Shown here: positions 58,973 to 64,000 of the stretch, piece by piece
Layout of the letters: each line of letters starts with the position of its first letter
Position numbering within the stretch: the stretch's first letter is position 1
NCBI GenBank assembly: GCA_020466095.1
Contig: CM035806.1
Coordinates: 33,316,571-33,380,570, forward strand
Direction of reading: 5' to 3'
DNA from: Chlorops oryzae
Taxonomy: Eukaryota; Arthropoda; Insecta; Diptera; Chloropidae
DNA: 64,000 bases
Made by a program: the position numbers and the translations under genes
The notes under the pieces: generated by a model
The model's input: the letters and a program-made list of their open reading frames with translations, nothing else
Told to the model about the DNA's origin: nothing
The model's database searches: none

Positions 58973-60140
58973 ATTAATTTTGTACTATGGTGCAGCAACA
59001 AAAAACCTACAAATTTTCCGCCACTGCTTTTTCAATTCCACGCCCATTTAAGACTATTTTGACAAAGAGCTACAAATTTTTTTTTTTCTACACCAAATTT
59101 ACAACAAATTAGCAAGAAATTATAAGCTAATTTTGTATTTGAAATTTTAAAGTGGCAATGATAACTTGATAGACATTCATTATTCCGTAGTTTTATCCTA
59201 TCGAAGATGATGGCAAAGTCAAAGGCGAAAACGAAGGCGAGGTCGAAGACGAAGACGAAACGAAAAAGGAAAAAAAAATAAGAAGACAAGGACGAAGACA
59301 CACGGTTTTTTATACATATTTTTGCCTCCGGTATTGTAGCAAACTTTCGTCTCGACTGGAACGATTCCTTAATATCCTTGCACTTTGCCCTGCTAGCGAG
59401 GTGCTTATTCTCTTGCTGGAATCTGCTGTTGCCACGTTTTTACGTCAGTGCCCTAACAAGTTGCACGCCCTATTCGCTCGGGAAGCTACTTACCTACAAC
59501 TAGCACATCACTTTTAGCATCAATGCATCCCCGTTCACACTCACTTTCCACTTTCCACTTTCCACTTCCCTCATTCTATATTCGATGCTGCTGCTGCCAT
59601 TCTCGGGTGCGCTGGTAAATATTTAACGTCAACCTTGCAGTTTGGTACTTCGGAGATTTCGTAAATTATGTCACCGTAACCTCAAGAAATTGCACCTTGC
59701 TTGTGCCGCTGTGTGTGTGTGTGTGTGTGTGTGCTGGGTTGTCGTTCGATGGTGAAACAATCTCAACAGCAGGTGTACATACTTAATGGTTTTCGAAAAG
59801 TATTGTTAATAGACGCTTGAATTAGTTAAAATTGCACCGCAAAAAAAAGGCAAGAAAACAGACAAAAACAACAACAGCAAAGAAATGCAGCATTTACAGA
59901 ATATTAAAAACTCTGCATTGCACTCAAAGTTTAGATACTGCACCTAGAAATGGAAAATATTCTCGCGGATTGGGCTTGCGTAACGGAACACATGGGAGAA
60001 CGCTGAAAACCTTCATACACGAGAGAGAAGATATCTGGCCAGCATTAATGGATTAGGAAAGTTAAGTTACGTATACAACTGAAACAAATTTGCCTTCGAA
60101 TAAGATCAACATAAGCAGATGGCAGATGGAAACCATGCCA
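58973..60140. other. Gene-free stretch
   Basis: No gene supported. A GAAGACGAAGGCGA-type repeat lies near 59215-59265 and a (GT)n run at 59710-59732. CTTTCCACTTTCCACTTTCC near 59545-59568. Confidence 0.5.
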
Positions 60141-60149
60141 GTCTTCCGG

Positions 60150-60905
60150 TCCATCTGTCTTTCTTACCTTCTGTCTCTGTGTGTCTTTCTGTGTTTCTGC
60201 CTTTCTTACTTTCTTATTTTGTATCTTTCGTACTTTCTGCCTTTCTTTATCTCTGTTTTTTTTTTTTGTCTTTTTGTCCTTGTTTCTTTCTGCCTTTCTT
60301 AGTTTCTATCTTTGTGTATTTGTGTCATTTCTGTCTCTCCGTCTTTCGGCCCTTGTGTCTTTGCATCTTTTTGCCTTTCTGTCTTTCTTAACTTGTATCC
60401 TTGTGTCTTTCTCGCTTTCTGCCTTATTGTTTTTCTGTCTTTGTGTCCTTGTGCTTTCTGTCTTTCTGCCTTTCTTACTTTCTATCTTTGTGTATTTGTG
60501 TCTTTTTGCCTTTCCGTCTTTGTATCCTTGTGTCTTTGGGTCTTTCTGTCCTTCTGTCTTTGGGTCTTTCTCTCTTTTTTACTTTCTGTCATTCGGTCCT
60601 TGTGTCATTTTGTCCTTGTATCCTTTTGTGTGTGGCTCTGGGATAGCGTAGGGGATGCGTGCTATGCTCTTGATCCCAGGGTCCGAGGTTCGATTCCCGG
60701 CAGAGGCGAAACGGAGTGTAATGTTCCAAGCCTAGCACTGGTTTTTCAAAAATCGCATGTTAGGGGCACACTACATAAAAAAGACATACACTCACACAAA
60801 CACAAGAAAACCTCCTTGGTATCACAATGGGCCGATTAACGGCCTAAGTGGCAGCCACTTCAACCTACCTACCTACCATCCTTTTGCGTTTCTGTCTTTG
60901 TGACT
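60150..60905 (+). repeat. Pyrimidine-rich minisatellite split by a SINE
   Basis: Imperfect units of TTTCTGTCTTTCTGCC and TCTTTGTGTC type run from about 60150 to 60628 and resume for a short distance after 60886. The open frames through it (Phe/Leu/Ser/Cys) are spurious. Confidence 0.8.
60629..60877 (+). mobile_element. tRNA-derived SINE with target-site duplication
   Basis: The head GGCTCTGGGATAGCGTAGGG gives a box A (GATAGCGTAGGGGATGCG). GGTTCGATTCCC is a perfect box B near 60692. The body has GTTCCAAGCCTAGCACTGG and GGCCTAAGTGGCAGCCACTT, and the tail is (CTAC)n. A direct duplication ATCCTTTTG flanks it (60620-60628, 60878-60886), proof of retroposition. It is the full-length partner of 42041-42277. 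Confidence 0.92.
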
Positions 60906-61467
60906 TTCGAAACCCGAGTACAAATATTTTTATTTATTTTGCATATCCAAAGCACGCCCAAACCAGGCATGGGTAGTGAACAAACGCGCCCAAATCAAGC
61001 CTAAATCTTTAAATAAAAAAAGCGCCCAAATCACGCCCAAAGTACGCCCGATTCTTGCTAAAACGCGCCCAAATGAGAAAAATTTTCAAAAAACCTTTTG
61101 ATTTTTGGGCGTCATTTGGGCCTGCACATTTTTACTCAAGAAGCTTTTCGAATTTTAAAAACCGAGGGAAGAAATGGCTAGAAGGGCTCTGAGAAGCCGA
61201 TTATTCTTTCTTAACGGCATACATATTAAATTACACTGAGATAATTTTAATAAAATGAGAAGAGAAAATTCTTCGATTAGACTATAAATTCTGTCACATT
61301 GGAGAGAGGAGTAATTACTTGGCACTTAGTACTTAGTTCTCCTAAATTTTATAAAGCTTATTTAATTAAGAACCCAAAGAAGCCAAACAGACTTGTACAC
61401 ATATTTTTATTTGCATGTATGTACCTATATTCAATGTTTACACACCGACACAAGAAATGGCGCATCC
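60906..61467. other. Gene-free stretch with repeated GCGCCCAAAT
   Basis: The motif (A)CGCCCAAA recurs about six times between 60953 and 61075, and the inverse TTTGGGCG near 61104. CAGGCATGGGTAGTGAAC near 60965 resembles an hAT end, but no matching right end was found. Confidence 0.45.
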
Positions 61468-62111
61468 CAGTGTTGGAAAATGGAAATTTCAGTGTGTACC
61501 TAAAATAGTCCATAAATTTTACCTAAATATAGTAAAGTGTACCTAATATACCCAGGTGGGATTTTTTTTCATAAATGACAAATAATATACCCAGCCGGAA
61601 TTTTTCTCATTAATGGAAAATTCATTAATGTTTTTACCGAAGACACCAAGGGGAAAATTTGAGTACTTCTCAAATCTGATGACATGGCCATTTAAAGGAG
61701 GTGTTATTCACACCAATTCTAATGGCAATGTCATCGAGATAAGGTGTTATTCACTCCCGAACGATGACATTGTCTTGAAAAACGATTCTCTATTTACTTC
61801 ATTGTTTCAAAACATTTGTTCGTGTGTCTGGCTCTAGACTCTAGACCAACATAAAATACAAGAAGGTGAAACATCAAAATATCTAACAACTAGTTTGCAC
61901 TGGAAGAATTATGCTACCTTTTTTGGGAAATGTATAAAACCATTTCTGCAAACACTACTCAGATAACCACAGAAGACCTTTCACCATTTAATTCACTAAC
62001 ATAATTTCTTCATCTTGAAATTGTACCTAAAATGGACAAATTGTACCTAATGTACCTTTGAAATGAAATAGGGCCGAAAAAGGTACATTTACACCTACTT
62101 TTCCAACACTG
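61468..62111. mobile_element. hAT-type MITE, 644 bp
   Basis: The ends CAGTGTTGGAAAA and TTTTCCAACACTG are perfect inverted repeats, flanked by the 8-bp duplication GCGCATCC (61460-61467, 62112-62119). Many TGTACCTAA/ATACCCAG motifs near both ends. The 74-codon frame inside has no recognisable motif. Confidence 0.95.
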
Positions 62112-62119
62112 GCGCATCC

Positions 62120-63445
62120 CGTCTATGTATGTTCATATGCAAGAATGAAAGATGGTATGTTTGTATGTATTTTTTCTCTTCTTTTTTTGCATAATTTGTC
62201 GACTTGATTTCAATATCATTACCTGTCCAATTTAAGCATTTCCTTATTGGCTCTTGCCATCGTCCCTCTTTCGTTTGCATTTAATTAGATATGCCACAAC
62301 TTTGTCTCAATCAGAATGCTGGAAAAAGGAAACCGCATGCATGATTCAATTTCCTTCAGGTCAGCTTTCTCGATTGGGGACAAGTTTCCGTACACACTCG
62401 TACATTCGAACGTACATAAGTCCGTTGCCTTCAATCAAGGCACAGCGAACCGGATGTGTGCAGTCAGCATTCATTCATTCAGTCATTCATTCGGTCAGCA
62501 GTAAATACGACAGGTGCTCTCGAATTGAAGCTGAAACTGAAACTCATGCATCAGTTTAGTTTCATTTTTGTATTTTCAGTATTTTCAGTTTTTCCAGCAT
62601 TTTTTTTTTTTTTTTTTGTATTAAATTAAGTGTATGAAAAATTCCGCAGCTCTTCCGGATTCTCGTTTGATTTTAGAAATCCAATAAATGTGCACGTCCG
62701 TAGAGAGAACTGACTGATGTTATTTACTATGGTTTGTGATTTGGCCTTATTTAATCATTATGCTTTATAAACTTTTTACCAACCATGAGGTAAACGAGTT
62801 GGCCAAATCATTTTTGATATATTTCATCTAATCACGTACATACACACGCTTAACATACATACATGCATCCATACATACGTGCGTCCGTTTTGCTTCACTG
62901 AGAAAATTTGCTTTTGAAAAAAGTTCAATCGAAATTTCCTACTAAATTTATAACCAGGTACATACCAACCTACAATTTAATATAGTAAATGTAAAATTTA
63001 AAGAATTTTCAGACATTTTCTTACGAATTTTAAGTATTGGGTCCAAAGAGTTTCTTCCTAAATTTATTAGAAAGAATTGGATGAACGCATACGGTCAAAT
63101 TAAAAGCGGCAAGGATTTGGTTTTTATATTTTAGTGTGAATGAATCAAAATGGTACGACATTTAATCTACACTGATTAGGAATTCAGGTTCACAGAATCC
63201 ATAAAAATAAGATCTAGTGTTCCAAGTCCAAATGGCTAGTCGCATCAACCGTCTCAGGGAGCGAGTAACCTGATGTGAGAGACCTTTGCTGAGATGCTCG
63301 ATAATTGATCGGAGGAAGTGCGACCATGTACGGTCATGGGTCCGCTGAGTTTTTTCCGCAGAAGGTCATTCCAAGTATGTGGCTTTCCCCTGATAAGTGT
63401 CATGGTAAATATCGCACCGTGGCAACTGAAGTGAGGAACTGGTAG
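62120..63445. other. Gene-free stretch
   Basis: Nothing supported. Small repeats ATTCATTCA near 62470 and CATACATACAT near 62855-62880; a T run at 62600-62618. Confidence 0.5.
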
Positions 63446-63501
63446 GAGAGTGGTAGAGGGACGGAGAGGAAGAGAAAGAGAAAGAGAAAGAGAAAGAGAA
63501 A

Positions 63502-63537
<36 letters not shown>

Positions 63538-64000
63538 GAAAGAGAAAGAGAAAGAGAAAGAGAAAGAGAAAGAAAAGAGAAAGAGAGAAGAGAAAGAGAA
63601 AGAGGAAAGAGAGAAAGAGAAAGAGAAAGAAGAGAAAGAGAAAGAGAAAGAGAAAGAGAAGAGAAAGAGAAAGAGAAAGAGAAAGAGGAGAAAGAGAAAG
63701 AGAAAGAGAAAGAGGAAAGAGGAAAAGAGAAGAGAGAAGAGGAAAGAGAAGAGAGAAAGAGAAAGAAGAAAGAGAAAGAGGAAGAGAGAGAAGAGAGATA
63801 GAGGAGAGAAGAGAAGAGGAAAAGAGGAATAGAGAAGAGAAGAGAAGAGGAGAGGTAGAAGAGGAAGAAGAGAAGAGGAAAGAGAGAGGTAGAGGAGAGG
63901 AAGAGGAAGAGAAGAGGAAGAGGGAGAGGGAGAGAGAGAGAGGTAGAGGGAGAGAGAGAGAGAGGTAGAGGGAGAGAGAGAGGTAGAGGAGAGAGAGAGA
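63446..64000. repeat. Purine (AGAGAA)n array, runs off the window end
   Basis: Over 550 bp of AGAGAAAG/AGAGGA units, changing to GGTAGAGGGAGAGAGAG units near the end. It generates a spurious Arg/Glu/Lys frame. Confidence 0.95.

Noticed and set aside
60090..60839. Phe/Leu/Cys/Ser-rich frames resembling membrane proteins
   Set aside because: Pyrimidine-rich simple repeat; three overlapping frames are open and all end in or after the SINE.
63450..63968. 172-codon Arg/Glu/Lys frame
   Set aside because: Purine simple repeat running off the window end.

Overview
The window looks like a scaffold from a higher fly, most likely a tephritid fruit fly or close relative. The DNA is AT-rich and gene-poor. 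It is crowded with dipteran-type short repeats, including mini-me/DINE-1-like elements with a GTCY microsatellite, MITEs and tRNA-derived SINEs. It carries insect genes and two fixed 100-base N gaps (33091-33190, 50390-50489). No prokaryotic, viral or plasmid features were seen.

Only three host genes can be supported. (1) A short single-exon SUN-domain protein (3563-4414, +), of the SPAG4-like type that links nucleus and centriole in testis. (2) A secreted repeat-rich protein (35454-38252, -) with a signal peptide, a TATA promoter, repeated 'REEHLRL.NEA' units and a Gly/Ser 38-residue repeat; its frame is broken at several places. (3) The C-terminal exon of an outer-dynein-arm docking coiled-coil protein of the CCDC63/CCDC114 (ODAD1) family (50490-51270, +), cut at its 5' side by an N gap. 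Genes 1 and 3 would fit sperm or ciliary functions.

Most of the rest is mobile DNA, much of it nested.
- 0.5-2.4 kb: a long-TIR element with a truncated unknown gene.
- 5.5-6.8 kb: two hAT MITEs with perfect 8-bp target duplications.
- 10.9-18.5 kb: a dense cluster of Helentron-like elements, tRNA-like relics, a 0.5-kb inverted duplication and a 1.06-kb foldback invaded by another element.
- 20.5-21.7 kb: a PIF/Harbinger-like element.
- 25.5-27.0 kb: a 1.5-kb TIR element.
- 27.05-27.36 kb: a MITE inserted in its own relative.
- 27.4-29.3 kb: one Helentron-like family split by another.
- 42-46.6 kb: SINEs and a composite hAT-like element.
- 46.7-50.4 kb: a 3.7-kb element with tandem-repeat-bearing TIRs, a Tigger MITE and a broken intron-containing gene.
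- 52-64 kb: further TIR elements, Helentron-like copies, a SINE with target duplication, another hAT MITE and long GA-rich arrays.

The two best candidates for undescribed systems are the elements at 478-2388 and 46696-50389. Both carry remains of proteins I do not recognise as classical transposases. All calls come from reading the sequence by eye; no searches were run.
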